Made by a program: the position numbers and the translations under genes. A stretch of DNA of 64,000 nt from Phoronis australis (Eukaryota; Phoronida; Phoronidae): contig NMRA01000478.1 of assembly GCA_002633005.1 (NCBI GenBank), positions 253,594 to 317,593 of the forward strand. The letters run 5' to 3'. Below, piece by piece: positions 62,801 through 64,000 of this stretch; positions within the stretch are counted from its first letter, which is position 1; every line of letters starts with the position of its first letter. The notes under the pieces are model-generated. The model was not told where the DNA came from, ran no database searches, and saw only the letters and a list, made by a program, of their open reading frames with translations.

Positions 62801-64000
62801 GTGGAATATGCGTCGTTATCCAAACCTCCGGAAATTGTGCCAAATGGGTTGACAGAAACGAGTGTTCGAATAAAAATTCCCCTGTGGAGAACCGGTGACG
62901 TTGGTGACAACCCTCCATCGCAATACTTCGTCCGGCTGAAGGACGAGGACAACGGACAAGTGTTACGGTTCCTCTCCTTCTCGCATTCGGCAGTCCAGAG
63001 TAAAGAAATTACCATGGCTCTTCCATCTGCAGTCCGAAGAGCGATTATAACTGTGGAGCCAGTGACAAGAGAAACTAACACTCAAATGCAGTACGACGTT
63101 TTGCATCTGGGTGCTGCTGTGTCGCTGCTTGTAGGTTAGATGAATCCGAGTTTCTTTGTAATGACACGTTTTTAAAGAGTTACACGATATCAGCTGAATT
63201 AAATCAAGACGTTTTTGACAAAAAATTGAAAACTGGATGTCGTTTGGTCTTTAAATTTAGGTAACCATAGGGCTCTAGTCCTGGAATGCCAACTGCCGCA
63301 CGTGACCTATGCATTCTATTGTTAGAACTTGGTACCCCGAGACTAGCCACGAGAGTTTGCACTGTAAATTTCAGGCAGTCTGGTCGACTGAGTTTTGGTC
63401 GAGTGTTGTAGTTATCAAATCAAGCCAGATTTCATTGCTTCATTTTCATTTCGTCTTCTTTGTTCATCAAGCGAGACTCTTGAGGTACAATTAGTCAACA
63501 AGACCGACAATTACATTGGTCATTGTTTATACGCACCGAACTGTGGCCCAGTCTCGATGACAGGAATCATCTGACCTGTGATATCTATTCAGCTCCAGTC
63601 TTAGAACTACTTTTGACAACCTATTAAACTACATGCTAGGACTTTTTCAACGAGAGATTTTTGAATGTTAAAATCATGTTACTGTGTTTTACCCGAGAAA
63701 ATATAGTAGAAATGATATTGAATCGAGATGTGATACAAAAGACATTTTCCGGTTCCATAAACCTGAACAGTTTGTCATACTTCTGTAAAGAGAGTTCGTG
63801 ACTGCTCTGACGCTAGTAGCAATAAGTGTGCTACCTCGAGCGACTATCTCATCAACAATACAAAATTGTGTATTTGTTTGTAGGAGACCCTAAGACAGAT
63901 CTCGTGGTTATAGTCGTGCCGATTGTAATGGGGGTTCTCTTACTATTGTTTGTTGCCGTCGGAGTTTACTTTTGTATCAAACGAAAACGGAACAATCACG
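59891..64000 (+). CDS. Single-pass receptor with FN3-like ectodomain (3' end outside window)
   Basis: Three phase-consistent exons: 59891-59957, 62799-63134 and 63884 to the window end. Exon 1 is a signal peptide (MACFIAVAFLIVLAFSEENA). Exon 2 encodes KPPEIVPNGLTETSVRIKIP and NPPSQYFVRLKDEDNGQ, which looks like an N-terminal fibronectin III strand pattern (PP..I...TSV.I..P, then S.Y.V.L.D), though the usual tryptophan is missing. Exon 3 encodes DPKTD, a membrane helix (VVIVVPIVMGVLLLLFVAVG) and a basic stop-transfer run (CIKRKR). The layout would suit a receptor tyrosine phosphatase or similar FN3 receptor, but the cytoplasmic domain is not in the window, so the identity is open. Extra exons in the 2.8-kb first intron cannot be excluded. 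Confidence 0.7.
59958..62798 (+). other. Receptor intron 1
   Basis: No exon was recognised. It contains a TGTAT pentanucleotide repeat at 60806-60850 and scattered AT-rich sequence. ORFs at 60264-60506 and 62338-62571 lack domains and splice support. Confidence 0.5.
60806..60850. repeat. (TGTAT)9 microsatellite
   Basis: Nine uninterrupted TGTAT pentamers. Confidence 0.97.

Overview
The window is genomic DNA from an invertebrate animal. Genes are split by GT-AG introns, intergenic and intronic DNA is AT-rich and crowded with small inverted-repeat elements, and the protein families are metazoan. An intronless Toll-like receptor, FAM221A, ATP23 and an ADAMTS/MIG-17-type protease fit an invertebrate deuterostome (hemichordate, echinoderm or cephalochordate) or a lophotrochozoan; the sequence alone does not settle which. 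There are no operons, CRISPR arrays or prokaryotic features.

Five genes are supported. (1) 2466-5165 (+): a Toll-like receptor in one coding exon behind a likely 5' UTR intron. (2) 19249-27795 (-): ATP23 (XRCC6BP1), six exons, complete, with a 392-N gap in intron 1. (3) 28088-32716 (+): FAM221A, eight exons, complete. Genes 2 and 3 are head to head, with 292 bp between start codons and a YY1-like motif over the ATP23 start. (4) 37299-55393 (-): a secreted ADAMTS-like metalloprotease without thrombospondin repeats and with two PLAC-like cysteine modules (MIG-17-like layout). It has a mucin-like exon of about 640 codons before the catalytic domain; the 5' end rests on a signal-peptide exon and a 19-nt microexon that agree in phase. 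(5) 59891 to past 64000 (+): a single-pass receptor (signal peptide, FN3-like ectodomain, membrane helix) whose cytoplasmic part lies outside the window.

The rest is mostly repeats. One family of degenerate tandem repeats with a period near 150 bp, carrying a CTCF-like core (CCACTAGGTGGCG), fills 14145-16270 and recurs at 5270-5680, 8612-9400 and inside ATP23 intron 4. A second, unrelated array with a period near 140 bp carries RFX X-box-like palindromes at 36230-36960. There are at least seven inverted-repeat (MITE-like) elements, a 450-bp fold-back palindrome, a 2.9-kb element with 150-bp inverted ends inserted into the first repeat family, several microsatellites, and two near-identical local duplications, one of them joined at an N.

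The genes do not form an obvious pathway: innate immune sensing (TLR), mitochondrial proteostasis (ATP23), a protein of unknown function (FAM221A), extracellular matrix proteolysis (ADAMTS-like) and an uncharacterised receptor. The only structural gene pair is the shared ATP23/FAM221A promoter.
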